Assembly: GCA_900546925.1 (NCBI GenBank)
Contig: UREV01000017.1
Span: 1-55,003, forward strand
Length of the DNA stretch: 55,003 nt
Direction: 5' to 3'
Origin: an uncultured Bacteroides sp.
Lineage (GTDB): Bacteria > Bacteroidota > Bacteroidia > Bacteroidales > UBA932
Every line of letters starts with the position of its first letter. Position 1 is the stretch's first letter. Below, one piece after another: positions 34,244-43,699 of the stretch. The notes beneath the pieces were generated by a model. It was not told the DNA's origin. It ran no database searches and saw only the letters and a program-made list of their open reading frames with translations. A program made the translations under genes and the position numbers.

Positions 34244-34313
34244 GTCACCAAGTAAATTTCGTTGCGAAATTACAAATTTTTTCTTTGAAAAGCCGTTATT
34301 TGAAGAAAACTGC

Positions 34314-34321
34314 TATCTTTG
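34314..34321 (+). promoter_or_regulatory. -7 box (TATCTTTG) of the CoA-transferase gene
   Basis: TATCTTTG matches TAnnTTTG and lies 41 bases before the ATG at 34363. Confidence 0.5.
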
Positions 34322-34362
34322 GTATTTGATAGTAAAACGACAACAAATACATAGAACTTTTT

Positions 34363-35664
34363 ATGAAACACCCCATGTATGTTACAGCGGACGACGCTGT
34401 AAAAGCCGTGAGGACAGGAGACCATATTCACCTTAGCAGTGTGGCCAGTGTCCCTCACATATTGATAGAGTCATTGTGCCGCAGAGCCGATGCCGGCGAA
34501 GTGCGCGATCTCCATTTTCACCATTTCCACACGGAAGGCCCGGCACCATATGCAGAGCCAAAATATGAGGGAATCTTCTTCGATCAAGGTTTCTTCATCG
34601 GTCCCAACGTCCGTGCCGACGCGAACGCCGGATACGCTGATTATCTGCCGGTTCACCTGAGCGAGTCTCAGAAATTATATCGCAGCGGCGCACTCCGATG
34701 CGATGTCGCCATGGTGCAAGTTTCGCTCCCGGACGAAAATGGAATGTTCTCACTCGGAACGTCTGTCGACTGTTCGCTCGCTGCCGTCGAGAGTGCCAGG
34801 ACTGTTATAGCTGTTGTCAATGCCAATGTCCCTTTTTCTTATGGCGATTTGGTAAGACCGGAACTTATAGATTATCTTGTAAGAGATGATTCTCCATTGT
34901 TCACAAAAGATTACGCTGAACCTGACGAGACTGAAAAACTCATCAGCAAGAATTGTTCGGAACTCATTCCTGACGGAGCCTGTCTCCAGATGGGCATCGG
35001 AGCATTGCCTAACGCCCTTGCTGTAGCCCTTTCAGACCACAAGGATCTGGGACTGCATACGGAGATGTTTGCTGACGGCATTTTAAGACTTATAAAGAAA
35101 GGCGTCATCAACGGACGTCGCAAGAAAATCGATACCGGCAAGGTGGTCGCTTCGTTCCTGTTGGGGTCAGACGAAGTGTACAAATTCATTGACCATAACC
35201 CGGATGTGCTGATGAAGGATATCAAATACACTAACGATCCTTGGGTGATTTCACAGAACCCATGCATGACGGCCATCAACTCCGCCATTGAGGTGGATTT
35301 CACCGGTCAGATTTGTGCCGACTCCATCGGAACGCGCATGTTTTCAGGGACTGGCGGACAGGTGGATTTCGTCAGGGGTGCCACAATGTCGGAGGGCGGC
35401 AAGTCCATAACAGTATTCGCCTCCAGGACCAAAAAGGGTATGACTAAGATCGTCCCTACACTTAAGAACGGTGCCGGTGTAGTCACTCCACGCTCTGACG
35501 CACACTGGATTGTAACAGAGTATGGTGCCGTGGATCTTTTCGGCAAATCTCTACAAGAGAGAGCCAAACTGCTCATCAGCATCGCTCATCCAGATGACAG
35601 AAATGATCTGGACCGCGCTGCGTTCGAGCGTTTCGGCCCTCACTATCATAACTTCAGTGTTTAA
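34363..35664 (+). CDS. Acetyl-CoA hydrolase/CoA-transferase family protein
   Basis: The 433-residue protein matches the 4-hydroxybutyrate/butyryl/succinyl-CoA:acetate CoA-transferase group. Landmarks are ADDAVKAVRTGDHIHLSSVASVP near the start, CLQMGIGALPNALAVAL near 208-224, LGLHTEMFADGILRL near 228-242, and INSAIEVDFTGQICADSIG near 306-324. The Glu in the last segment is the likely CoA-ester-forming residue by family. It would exchange CoA between a short-chain acid and acetyl-CoA or succinyl-CoA, ending butyrate, propionate or acetate formation. The substrate cannot be fixed by eye. Its stop overlaps the stop of the convergent GlpT gene. Confidence 0.85.
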   Translation: MKHPMYVTADDAVKAVRTGDHIHLSSVASVPHILIESLCRRADAGEVRDLHFHHFHTEGPAPYAEPKYEGIFFDQGFFIGPNVRADANAGYADYLPVHLSESQKLYRSGALRCDVAMVQVSLPDENGMFSLGTSVDCSLAAVESARTVIAVVNANVPFSYGDLVRPELIDYLVRDDSPLFTKDYAEPDETEKLISKNCSELIPDGACLQMGIGALPNALAVALSDHKDLGLHTEMFADGILRLIKKGVINGRRKKIDTGKVVASFLLGSDEVYKFIDHNPDVLMKDIKYTNDPWVISQNPCMTAINSAIEVDFTGQICADSIGTRMFSGTGGQVDFVRGATMSEGGKSITVFASRTKKGMTKIVPTLKNGAGVVTPRSDAHWIVTEYGAVDLFGKSLQERAKLLISIAHPDDRNDLDRAAFERFGPHYHNFSV

Positions 35665-37049
35665 ATCTCCTGCTGTTTTCGTCTCCAATTCAGGATAGGA
35701 AGAAGGAATGAAATCACAGCCGCAGCGAACCAGAACCAGCTGACATAAGTGAAATCATGCTTTGTCACTGTCTCGCCAAGCTTGTTGACAGCCTCGAAAG
35801 TGTTGTTGTCGAGCAATAGACCTGAGACTATGTTCTGCAGGCCTGCGGCTGCATAAGATGCCACGCCCACGATGCCGAGGGCCGCACCCGAAGCCTTTCT
35901 CGGGACAAGGTCAATGGCCATGAGGCCGCCGAGGAAACTGATCAGGACACCGATGGCGATACCGAACAGAATCATTGACAAAATCAGAACCCAATGGCTT
36001 CCTCCTCCAAAGAGGAAGAGGAACAGGGCGACAGCCTCGAGCACACCGGCGACGAAAGCCGGGTACTTGCGGTCTCCTCTGAAGACTTTGTCGGAGAGCC
36101 ATCCGGAAAGTACGGTTCCCAGAACACCGAAAATAGGGTTGATGCCAATGATTGTGGCAGCAGAAGTCAAATCATAGTCATAAGTCTCCTGGAGGAAAAT
36201 GGTTCCCCATTCATTGACGGCATAACGGCTCATGTACATGAACGCACTGGAAAGTGCAAGAATCCAGACTCCCGGATTACGCAGAACTGCACGCTGTATC
36301 TGGCGGGTTTCTTCCGGACCCTCTACTATCTTGGAAGGTACTGATTCGCCGGAAAGTTCCTCGATAGACGGAAGTCCCTTACTCTCAGGTGTATCGTAAA
36401 GCCACATGATAATCAGCAGGACACCGAGAATGCCGGCACAGGCTGCACCGAAAAATCCCCACTTCCAACCGAAAGCGGCAACGATAGATCCTACGAAGAC
36501 AAATGACAGTCCCTCGCCGATGTTATGGGATGCGCTGAAGAAACCGTAGAAAGTGCCCCTGATTTTTAGCGGAAACCATCTGGAAAGAGCGACTACTGAA
36601 GGAGGGACGCCCATGGACTGAGCCCATCCGTTTATCGCCCACATGATGGCGAACACGATGAAAATTATGGAACTGCTGATGCCGGCATTGACAGCGGCTA
36701 CACCCAGGATACCCATCAGGAAATTTGCGGCGACAGAGAGAATAAGACCTGTGGCCATGAATCTCTTGATATTGGAACTGTCTGCCAGAAAGCCATTCAC
36801 AAGTTTGCCGACAGCATAAGTCCAATACAGACAGGCACCTATGATACCGAGTTGGGTGGCGTTAAGAAGTCCCGCATCGATAATAGGCTGTTTCATCACG
36901 CCCATCGACATCCTGCACACATAGTACAGGGCATATCCGAGAGTTATGGCGACAAAAGTCTGGAAACGGGCACGCTTCCAGACTTTGTCAGTATTTTCAG
37001 GCGCCACCTTAGTTGCGGACGGCGCGCTCATTTTATAAAAGTCGAACAT
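35661..37049 (-). CDS. glpT: MFS transporter, GlpT/UhpT organophosphate:phosphate antiporter type
   Basis: The 462-residue protein has 12 predicted helices. OPA-family landmarks include GYALYYVCRMSMGVMKQPI near 37-55, NGWAQSMGVPPSVVALSRWFP near 135-155, IRGTFYGFFSASHNIGEGLSF near 158-178, and LVPRKASGAALGIVGVASY near 388-406. The family exchanges glycerol-3-phosphate or hexose-phosphate for phosphate at the inner membrane. Placement 13 bases after a glycerophosphodiester phosphodiesterase gene favours glycerol-3-phosphate. It is the last gene of a nine-gene minus-strand run that starts at 48551. Its stop overlaps the stop of the convergent CoA-transferase. Confidence 0.85.
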   Translation of the reverse strand: MFDFYKMSAPSATKVAPENTDKVWKRARFQTFVAITLGYALYYVCRMSMGVMKQPIIDAGLLNATQLGIIGACLYWTYAVGKLVNGFLADSSNIKRFMATGLILSVAANFLMGILGVAAVNAGISSSIIFIVFAIMWAINGWAQSMGVPPSVVALSRWFPLKIRGTFYGFFSASHNIGEGLSFVFVGSIVAAFGWKWGFFGAACAGILGVLLIIMWLYDTPESKGLPSIEELSGESVPSKIVEGPEETRQIQRAVLRNPGVWILALSSAFMYMSRYAVNEWGTIFLQETYDYDLTSAATIIGINPIFGVLGTVLSGWLSDKVFRGDRKYPAFVAGVLEAVALFLFLFGGGSHWVLILSMILFGIAIGVLISFLGGLMAIDLVPRKASGAALGIVGVASYAAAGLQNIVSGLLLDNNTFEAVNKLGETVTKHDFTYVSWFWFAAAVISFLLPILNWRRKQQEI

Positions 37050-37062
37050 CTATATCCAAAGA

Positions 37063-37986
37063 TTAGTCGTGAAGTCCTTTCGAACGCAGGTACTTGATGA
37101 GCTGTTCAGGACGGTCTGTCTGAATCATGGACGCTCCATAGGCGATTACCTGATCATAAATCTTGGCGGGATCACCGCAGTCAAGTGCCTTGTCATCATC
37201 CAGGTAGCCGCAGAGACTTCCCCAGATAGTGTTTATCCAAAGCTTTGATCCTGAGGCGAGTATCTTCTTGAAGCAATCCTCTACCTCTGGAGCCATCTTC
37301 TTCCAGCATACTTCATAAGCCAGAGGAACTGTTTTGGTATCCATGTATTCGCTGAACAAAGCCTGTCCTTTCTCTTTCTGAATGTCAATGATAGGCATAT
37401 ACATCATATTGTGCTCATGTTCAGCCATTTTAGCCTTAACTTCCGCAACCGGTTTCTTTCCTTTTATAAGAATCTGGTCTGTCACACCAAGCTCCTCGGT
37501 GATGGCGAGAACCATATCGTAGTATTCATATCCCTGGTCGACATTGACACAAATCCTGTCCTTACAGCATTCCAGTGCCTCACGAAGTGTAGGCATGCGC
37601 AGAGAGTCGGTGGCGACGCCGTGGGCCCTCTTCAGCCTGAGTTGCTTGATTTCATCCAGAGTATAGTCGCTGACGAGTCCTTTGCCTGTGGTGCAGCGGT
37701 CGAGAGTCTTGTCATGAGAGAGGACGAGGACACTGTCCTTGGTAAGTTTGAGATCCAGTTCCATAATATCAGCACCCATTCTGATAATGGACTCGATGGC
37801 AGGGATGGAATTCTCCGGGTAATTTCTCCAGTCGCCTCTGTGACAAGCGACTACAACATACTTTGAATTCGGATTGTGAATCTCTGCCACAATCTTTTCT
37901 GCCCTGTTCGCATACTGAGGCTCCTTGTTTCCGCAAGAAACAAAGCCAATCACTGCAGCTGCAAAAATCAAAAAACTTTTTTTCAT
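37063..37986 (-). CDS. Glycerophosphodiester phosphodiesterase, lipoprotein
   Basis: The 307-residue protein has a lipoprotein signal (FVSCGNKE, Cys at 19), so it acts at the membrane facing the periplasm or outside. GDPD active-site motifs are complete: ACHRGDWRNYPENSIPAI near 48-65 (HRG, EN), IMELDLKLTKD near 75-85 (ExD) and VLSHDKTLDRCTTG near 88-101. Late landmarks VNVDQGYEYY and ASMIQTDRPEQLIKYL near the end fit the family. It hydrolyses glycerophosphodiesters to glycerol-3-phosphate and an alcohol. It starts 13 bases after the ECF sigma gene and 13 bases before GlpT, giving a hydrolase-transporter pair. Confidence 0.93.
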   Translation of the reverse strand: MKKSFLIFAAAVIGFVSCGNKEPQYANRAEKIVAEIHNPNSKYVVVACHRGDWRNYPENSIPAIESIIRMGADIMELDLKLTKDSVLVLSHDKTLDRCTTGKGLVSDYTLDEIKQLRLKRAHGVATDSLRMPTLREALECCKDRICVNVDQGYEYYDMVLAITEELGVTDQILIKGKKPVAEVKAKMAEHEHNMMYMPIIDIQKEKGQALFSEYMDTKTVPLAYEVCWKKMAPEVEDCFKKILASGSKLWINTIWGSLCGYLDDDKALDCGDPAKIYDQVIAYGASMIQTDRPEQLIKYLRSKGLHD

Positions 37987-37999
37987 TTTATCTGTGTTA

Positions 38000-38527
38000 T
38001 TATAATAATTTTCTAAGTTCGGAAAGTGCGCAGGATATATGATATTGGACAGTTTTAGGACTTATCATCAATATATCCGCGATTTCCTGATATGTTTTGT
38101 GTTCGTAGCGGTTCATCCGGAATATCGTCTTGCGGAGAACACTCATCTCATCGAGAGCATAGTCTATGTTTTTAAGCAATTCCGACGTGTCGAAATTCAA
38201 CTCTGGCTCATATTGCTCTGACATCATTCCGGCCGACGCTACTTTATATTTGTCTTGTACGTTTTTGTGTTTTATGTAGTTCAACACAGAATTATGGGTC
38301 ATGCTGAACAGATAAGACTTCAGGGAGTCCACATTTCTGAGGCTCTCCCTGGAGTTCCATATCTTCAAAAACAAGTCTTGCGTAATATCCTCAGCTTCAG
38401 AGGAGTTCTGCAAAAGACTAAAGGCGAAATTCCTGATTCTGGCAGCGTATAGCACATATAGGATACCAAGTGACTTGACATCCCCATCTGCGATAAGGTC
38501 TAATAAATGTCTGTCGTCGTTAAGCAT
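38000..38527 (-). CDS. ECF RNA polymerase sigma factor (sigma-70 family)
   Basis: The ATG at 38525-38527 gives 175 residues starting MLNDDRHLLDLIADGDVKSL. Region 2 is seen as AARIRNFAFSLLQNSSEAEDITQDLFLKIW near 28-57 and region 4 as VLRKTIFRMNRYEHKTYQEIADILMISPKTVQYHISCAL near 130-168. These match the Bacteroidales RpoE-like group (SusC/FecR-linked). An upstream TTG at 38548 is less likely. The gene sits 35 bases after the DUF6528-like gene and 13 before GDPD. The usual partner FecR is 8.6 kb upstream in the same run. A TATTTTTG -7 match (38536-38543) falls nine bases before the ATG and would give a nearly leaderless message. Confidence 0.9.
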   Translation of the reverse strand: MLNDDRHLLDLIADGDVKSLGILYVLYAARIRNFAFSLLQNSSEAEDITQDLFLKIWNSRESLRNVDSLKSYLFSMTHNSVLNYIKHKNVQDKYKVASAGMMSEQYEPELNFDTSELLKNIDYALDEMSVLRKTIFRMNRYEHKTYQEIADILMISPKTVQYHISCALSELRKLL

Positions 38528-38562
38528 TTCACCTGCAAAAATAGACAAAAATCAAATACGTT

Positions 38563-40233
38563 CTACCATTGTTTTACACGCACCTTGTACATGTCCATGT
38601 CAGGCACTTTGATGATGCGGTCAGCGCTGGAACCGTCCTTGTTGGTGCTGTAGCGGATTTTCTGGGAAGACCAGCTCTCGCTGCCTTCAGGAATAGTGGC
38701 GTCAGTATACCAGATTTCACCGGTTTCACCATTGTAGTTCAATGACTTGATGGCTGAAGAGCCGCTGAAAAGATTCATCTCCGTAAAGGTTTCGGTATCG
38801 ACATTGAACAGATATGCATGGTCTCCTGCGACGGTGAGCGTGCTGTTGTCGACACGCATCAGGTCATGAATGCCTGTCTTCGGCGTCTTGATGGTCTTTT
38901 TCAATGCTATAGAAGGCTTTTCTCCGAATGTAACTTCGAACACTTTGAGAGCATCGCCACCAGCACCATAGAGAACATTTCTGCTATAATCCCAGACAAG
39001 TCCATGTCCTGAATAAAGGTAAGCACTTGCCAAAATCTGTTCACTCTTTTCGACGCTGTAGAGCTGCACTCGGTTGTGAAGATCTGAGGTTCCCGTCGAA
39101 GTGGCTACTGCTACATAACCTCCCGAGATGTATTCTGCCGAGTGGGCATTTGGAACCTGTGTGGTATGGAACAGCATCTTGCCTGTGGCGTAGTCCAGCA
39201 ATGCACACCAGCCGTATGAACTTGTGAGAAGGAGTTTCGTTCCGTTGTCCACAAATTTACACTCGTCCAGATGGTCGCATTTGTTGGTGGCCAGGCCAAG
39301 ACCTGAAGCCAATGTTTTCACATCAAGACTCCAGAGGATACCTTCTTTGTAAGTGTCCTTTGCCAGGTCGGCATTGATGACGAATACATGATTGTCGCCG
39401 CAGAAAACAAGCTCAGTAGATTCACCTTCAGCGACTTTCGAGGTGTTGAATTTCTCACCTGCCTGAAGGACCATTTCGTCATTGACAGATGAAGTGATGT
39501 TAACGTCAGCTGACGTGGTAATCTTCACTGTAACACCTTTTGTCAATGTCACAGGAGCGCAATATACCGGAATCAACACCGATGAAGTCCTGCAGTCTAC
39601 AGGTGTCGCAGGAGTTACTTTTATGGAAGATGCTGTCGCTGTAGCCGAACCGTCATCAGTATTTAAAGTGACAGTTCCGGCGATATTTTCTCCGCCGTTG
39701 GCAGTGACTTCCAAGGACTTGACCTCATAATCACCCATGGCGACATTGACATAAACCATACAGCCGGCAGGCTTCAGCGTGAAACTGCAGCCTTCATAGC
39801 AGTTCACATTCTGCCTGTCCATACCGAACATTACAGGAATCTCGGCACCTGTCTGCACCGTAGGGATATTGACAGTAACGTCGTGTCCGGCGAATGATAT
39901 TTCAGCATCAGCAGGGTACCAGCTCAGAACGTCAGTCTCCTCCCTGTTGGCGAGGATGTTGAACAGGAACTGAGCCGATGTGCTTCCGCTGAGAAGCGGG
40001 GTGGCTGTCGACTTGCTGAGCTTTCCGTCAGCATAAAGCATTATGGCGCCTTTGTCCCCGTCACTCCATTTAAGTGTCTTCAGGCTTCCGTCAGCTGACC
40101 AGTAGCCGCCTTGTGTGATGGTCGCTTTTGCAGCCAGGTTCTGAACCTTCGCGCTGTCGCCGTCCGTGCAGGCGACAAATGCCGGTAACACCAATGCTGC
40201 AGCCATGATTGAAAATATTCTTAAGTTTTTCAT
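38563..40233 (-). CDS. Beta-propeller lipoprotein, DUF6528-like
   Basis: The 556-residue protein has a lipoprotein signal (PAFVACTDG, Cys near 22). The N-terminal half (about 30-280) is beta-rich. The C-terminal half (about 290-556) is repetitive with DHVFVINADLAK, WSLDVKTLASGL, DHLDECKFVDNGTKLLLTSSYGW, NAHSAEYISGGYVAVATSTGT and GLVWDYSRNVLYGAGGDALKVF, the style of DUF6528 beta-propellers. It is likely surface-exposed. The function is unknown. It lies between the FN3/propeller gene and the ECF sigma gene in the SusCD locus. The TTG at 40239 would add two residues; the ATG at 40233 is preferred. Confidence 0.7.
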   Translation of the reverse strand: MKNLRIFSIMAAALVLPAFVACTDGDSAKVQNLAAKATITQGGYWSADGSLKTLKWSDGDKGAIMLYADGKLSKSTATPLLSGSTSAQFLFNILANREETDVLSWYPADAEISFAGHDVTVNIPTVQTGAEIPVMFGMDRQNVNCYEGCSFTLKPAGCMVYVNVAMGDYEVKSLEVTANGGENIAGTVTLNTDDGSATATASSIKVTPATPVDCRTSSVLIPVYCAPVTLTKGVTVKITTSADVNITSSVNDEMVLQAGEKFNTSKVAEGESTELVFCGDNHVFVINADLAKDTYKEGILWSLDVKTLASGLGLATNKCDHLDECKFVDNGTKLLLTSSYGWCALLDYATGKMLFHTTQVPNAHSAEYISGGYVAVATSTGTSDLHNRVQLYSVEKSEQILASAYLYSGHGLVWDYSRNVLYGAGGDALKVFEVTFGEKPSIALKKTIKTPKTGIHDLMRVDNSTLTVAGDHAYLFNVDTETFTEMNLFSGSSAIKSLNYNGETGEIWYTDATIPEGSESWSSQKIRYSTNKDGSSADRIIKVPDMDMYKVRVKQW

Positions 40234-40288
40234 TTTCAATGATTTTAATTATTCCGGCACGTCCGGAGACGTACCGGATATCTTAGTT

Positions 40289-42286
40289 TTATTTCAGACA
40301 GTATGAGCCGCAGATGTCACCGCCATGGGTGCTCCATGTGTTGGCTCTTTCGCCGCCTACATATTTGCCGTAGAATGCTCCGTTTTCACCGCTGGCACCG
40401 ACGAATGCAGAATAGAGGACGCCATTCAGATAGTTGTTTCCGCCCATCTGTTTCTGGTTCTTGGATGAACCGTATGTCCATGATTCCTTTATACTTCCGT
40501 CTGCATTGAATACGTATGTTACGTTTCCTGCCTGGCCTGAGGTGATATAGAGATGATTCTCTGTATCCACGCAAGGGTGCGAGTAGTTGAATGCGTTGGT
40601 AGTCTTGCCGTCGGAATCCTTGTGCTGATATTGCCAGATAACCTTGGTGAGGTCTTTGTCGAGGCAATAGACACAGTTGTCCTTTCCAGCCACATAGACG
40701 TTTCCGTTAGGGGCCACTACCGGTTCATAGAGGTTGTTGCCTGCAACAGGCAGTGACTCTACCAATATCGTCTTGGTTTCAAGGTCGAATGAGCACATCG
40801 CAGATTTGGCGGGAAGATAAACAGTTCTCTTGTCATTTCCGACTGCGAAACCAGTAATATCGGTCATACATGCGAATTTGAGAGAAGAAATGGCTGTTCC
40901 GTCTGACGTATTATAGAATGTTACGGTTCCGTTGGTAGCACCTGCGACGAGTTCATTACCATTGACAAGAAGTCCTGCAGTAGCTGATCCGAGAGCCGCC
41001 TGCCATTTCTTTACGCCGCTTACTGCATCGAGGGCGAAGATATTGCCGGCAGCGTCACCGACAAATACTATGCTTCCGTCCTTGTTTACGGCGGGAGCAG
41101 CACTCTTCATGGAACCGGCTCCGTCGAATTTCCACTTGAGATTACCGTTTGCGTTTACACAATAGAACTGGCCTGCGGTTGTGGTTCCGAAGTAGATATC
41201 TCCGGTTACCGGATTCACTGTAAGCGGGTTATAACTTCCGGAAACTGCTGTAGGTTCATATACCCAAGTCTTTTCACCTGTCTCGACATTAAATGCATAA
41301 AGGCAGGTCGTTTTGTTGAAGGTAATAATATATACGGTCTTACCATCAGGAGAGAATACCGGGCAGGTGCCTTTGAATCCGTTGTAATTAGCTCCTACAC
41401 ATACCCATTCTTTGAAGTCTACAGCGTAATCACGAATCTGGAGCTCGATAGTCCAGCTCTTGTCCTTGTTTCCGAGATGAATAGTCAGTGTCACCTGCTG
41501 GGTACCGGACGAAGGTATGCCGTATGATACTTCTGTTCCTGTCAATATCTTTCCGTCAGGGAATGTCCATCTGATATTTGTAGCGGAAGGATATCCTTCA
41601 GTGTTGAATGTGAACTTGATAGGCTGATTTACGGCGGCTGTGGTTCTGTCGAGGAAGTAAGGTGTCGCAAGTGCAGGCATGGCCTTCGCTACGGCAGGCT
41701 CGGACGGTCCTTTCGCATAGTTGGCGACCAGAGAGAACGTGTAGATTACATCATTCTCGAGGTCGTCCACAATGTAGGTTTCTTTGTTTGCTTCGATAGT
41801 AACTTCTTGAGCCTCAGACTTTTCGCTGGAGTAGGTCAATGTATAGGAGGACACACTGGTCGACGGCTTTGTCCAAGTGAGGATTACCATGTTGGCACTT
41901 CCTTCAGCATCGAGATCTGTAACTGCAAATCTCGATGTGACAGGTTTCACTACGGCACTTACCGCTCCTGAAATGAGGTCACCGTACACGGCCTGGACGT
42001 CGAAAGTATAAGTTTCTCCGTTGGTAAGTCCTGATACTGTATAACTTTTTTCAGATGTTCTGAGCGTAATTTCGTCACCTTCAGTGTACTTGATGATATA
42101 CTCTGTAGGATTCCAGCCTTCCGGCATCGACCAGGAAAGCAGAGCTTCTTCATCACCCGGAACCGCTTTCAAGTCAGTTACCTGATGACGCGCGGCTCCA
42201 GCCTCAGGGAGATTCTCATCCCAGCAGGATGTTACTGACAGGCTAAGGCCTGCAACCGCCAATATGCTGAATAATAACTGTTTCAT
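40289..42286 (-). CDS. FN3 and PQQ-type beta-propeller lipoprotein of the SusCD locus
   Basis: The 665-residue protein has a lipoprotein signal (LSVTSCWDE, Cys near 21). It then has two fibronectin type III-like domains (about 33-115 and 118-205; VTDLKAVPGDEEALLSWSMPEGWN and VTDLDAEGSANMVILTWTKPS), and a PKD-like segment (about 207-295; IRWTFPDGKILTGTEVSY). A large WD40/PQQ-type propeller follows (about 300-665) with repeats such as VYIITFNKTTCLYAFNVETG, IVFVGDAAGNIFALDAVSG and VYVAGKDNCVYCLDKDLTK. It occupies the SusE/F or surface glycan-binding position after SusD. No catalytic motif is seen, so I infer ligand binding. Confidence 0.85.
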   Translation of the reverse strand: MKQLLFSILAVAGLSLSVTSCWDENLPEAGAARHQVTDLKAVPGDEEALLSWSMPEGWNPTEYIIKYTEGDEITLRTSEKSYTVSGLTNGETYTFDVQAVYGDLISGAVSAVVKPVTSRFAVTDLDAEGSANMVILTWTKPSTSVSSYTLTYSSEKSEAQEVTIEANKETYIVDDLENDVIYTFSLVANYAKGPSEPAVAKAMPALATPYFLDRTTAAVNQPIKFTFNTEGYPSATNIRWTFPDGKILTGTEVSYGIPSSGTQQVTLTIHLGNKDKSWTIELQIRDYAVDFKEWVCVGANYNGFKGTCPVFSPDGKTVYIITFNKTTCLYAFNVETGEKTWVYEPTAVSGSYNPLTVNPVTGDIYFGTTTAGQFYCVNANGNLKWKFDGAGSMKSAAPAVNKDGSIVFVGDAAGNIFALDAVSGVKKWQAALGSATAGLLVNGNELVAGATNGTVTFYNTSDGTAISSLKFACMTDITGFAVGNDKRTVYLPAKSAMCSFDLETKTILVESLPVAGNNLYEPVVAPNGNVYVAGKDNCVYCLDKDLTKVIWQYQHKDSDGKTTNAFNYSHPCVDTENHLYITSGQAGNVTYVFNADGSIKESWTYGSSKNQKQMGGNNYLNGVLYSAFVGASGENGAFYGKYVGGERANTWSTHGGDICGSYCLK

Positions 42287-42307
42287 TATTTTCAATGTTA
42301 AAGAGAA

Positions 42308-43693
42308 TTAAAAACCAGGGTTCTGCCAAAGGACAGACTTGTCATTGACAATTTCGATCTGGTCCTGAGGTATAGGGAACAAAAGATTGTGGTCATCCAG
42401 AGAATAGCCGAGTTCCTTGAAATAATCGACTGCAAGTCCGAGACGCACGAGGTCGAACCATCTCTGTCCTTCGAGGGCGAATTCACGTCCTCTTTCATCG
42501 GCAAGTTCCTTAATAAATGTTTTCTTGTCAGGGACTTCAGCCGAGGTGAGTTCAGAAAGACCGGCACGAGTACGTGTCTTGTTCAGATATATGAGTGCAT
42601 CAGAGAGATTTCCCTGCTGTCCGAGAGCCTCCGCATACATAAGCACAACATCAGCATACCTCATCATCGGGAAATCATTGCCGACCTGAGTGGTGAACTG
42701 AGAATCATAAGTATCCATCCACTTGGTCATGGCATACATGGAACTGCTTATCTTCGTATATGTGTTGATAAGGTTGAATCGGTTGTCCTCAGCACTATAG
42801 AGTGACTTGAACTGGCTGGTAGGATTCGTGATATCAGCGAGTACACCAGTGTTGGTGCTGTACCAGTAGCCATGTCCGTTGTCATTGGTCTTGTTGTAAT
42901 ACAGAGCGAAGATGATTTCCTTGTTCATCTTGTTGGCCACGTCGAATACCTGGGCGGTATTTGTCATAAGTCCGTAAGAGGCATCAGTCAATGCATCTTC
43001 CAGAACTGTCTGTGCCTCAGGATATTTGCCGAAAGTAAGATAAACCTTGGCAAGCAATGCCTGAGCAGCGATTTTAGTCACTCTGGCAGTTTCAGCCGAC
43101 CTCTTGGCAGGGAGGAGATCTATGGCCTCAGTGAGATCTTCAGTAAGTCTGTCGTACATATCCTCATCACTGCATCTTGCGATAGTCTTGGCATCTGCAG
43201 GTGAAACCACAGTCGTAGTCACAGGTACGCCTCCGAATACACGGTAGAGGCTGAAATACCACCATGACCTGAGGAACAATGCCTCTCCACGGTATTTGTC
43301 TCCGTTGGCGAGTTCCTTTCCGTTCATGTGGACAAGCACGTCGTTGCATCTGTAAATACCGTTGTACCAGGCGTTCCAGATGTTTTTCATGATACCGTTG
43401 TTGGACTTCTCCTGGAAATGGTCGATGTCATATCTGTCCTGAGTGGACACTGCCATCGACTCGAGATAGCACTCGTCACTGCGATATGCGAGTTCGTTCA
43501 GGAAGAAACCCATCTGGGTCTTCATTTTATGATAACAAGAATAGATGCCCTGATTGAAATCTTCATCTGTCTTGTAGAAGTTCCCTTCAGTTATATTATT
43601 TGACGGATACTGCTCGAAGAAGCTGTCGCCGCATGATGCGAGCACCAGGAGTAAAGTTCCTGTCAATGCCATTTTTATGATTATATTCTTCAT
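42308..43693 (-). CDS. susD: SusD/RagB family outer membrane lipoprotein
   Basis: The 461-residue protein has a lipoprotein signal (LVLASCGDS, Cys at 21). SusD landmarks include SFFEQYPSNNITEGNFYKTDEDF near 24-46, WNAWYNGIYRCNDVL near 107-121, GEALFLRSWWYFSLYRVFGGVPVTTT near 137-162, and RYADVVLMYAEALGQQGN with ELADERGREFALEGQRWFDLVRLG toward the C-terminus. SusD lids the SusC channel and captures substrate. It starts 6 bases after SusC. Substrate cannot be read from the sequence; the locus lacks polysaccharide-degrading enzymes and ends in GDPD and GlpT. Confidence 0.93.
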   Translation of the reverse strand: MKNIIIKMALTGTLLLVLASCGDSFFEQYPSNNITEGNFYKTDEDFNQGIYSCYHKMKTQMGFFLNELAYRSDECYLESMAVSTQDRYDIDHFQEKSNNGIMKNIWNAWYNGIYRCNDVLVHMNGKELANGDKYRGEALFLRSWWYFSLYRVFGGVPVTTTVVSPADAKTIARCSDEDMYDRLTEDLTEAIDLLPAKRSAETARVTKIAAQALLAKVYLTFGKYPEAQTVLEDALTDASYGLMTNTAQVFDVANKMNKEIIFALYYNKTNDNGHGYWYSTNTGVLADITNPTSQFKSLYSAEDNRFNLINTYTKISSSMYAMTKWMDTYDSQFTTQVGNDFPMMRYADVVLMYAEALGQQGNLSDALIYLNKTRTRAGLSELTSAEVPDKKTFIKELADERGREFALEGQRWFDLVRLGLAVDYFKELGYSLDDHNLLFPIPQDQIEIVNDKSVLWQNPGF

Positions 43694-43699
43694 ATCCGA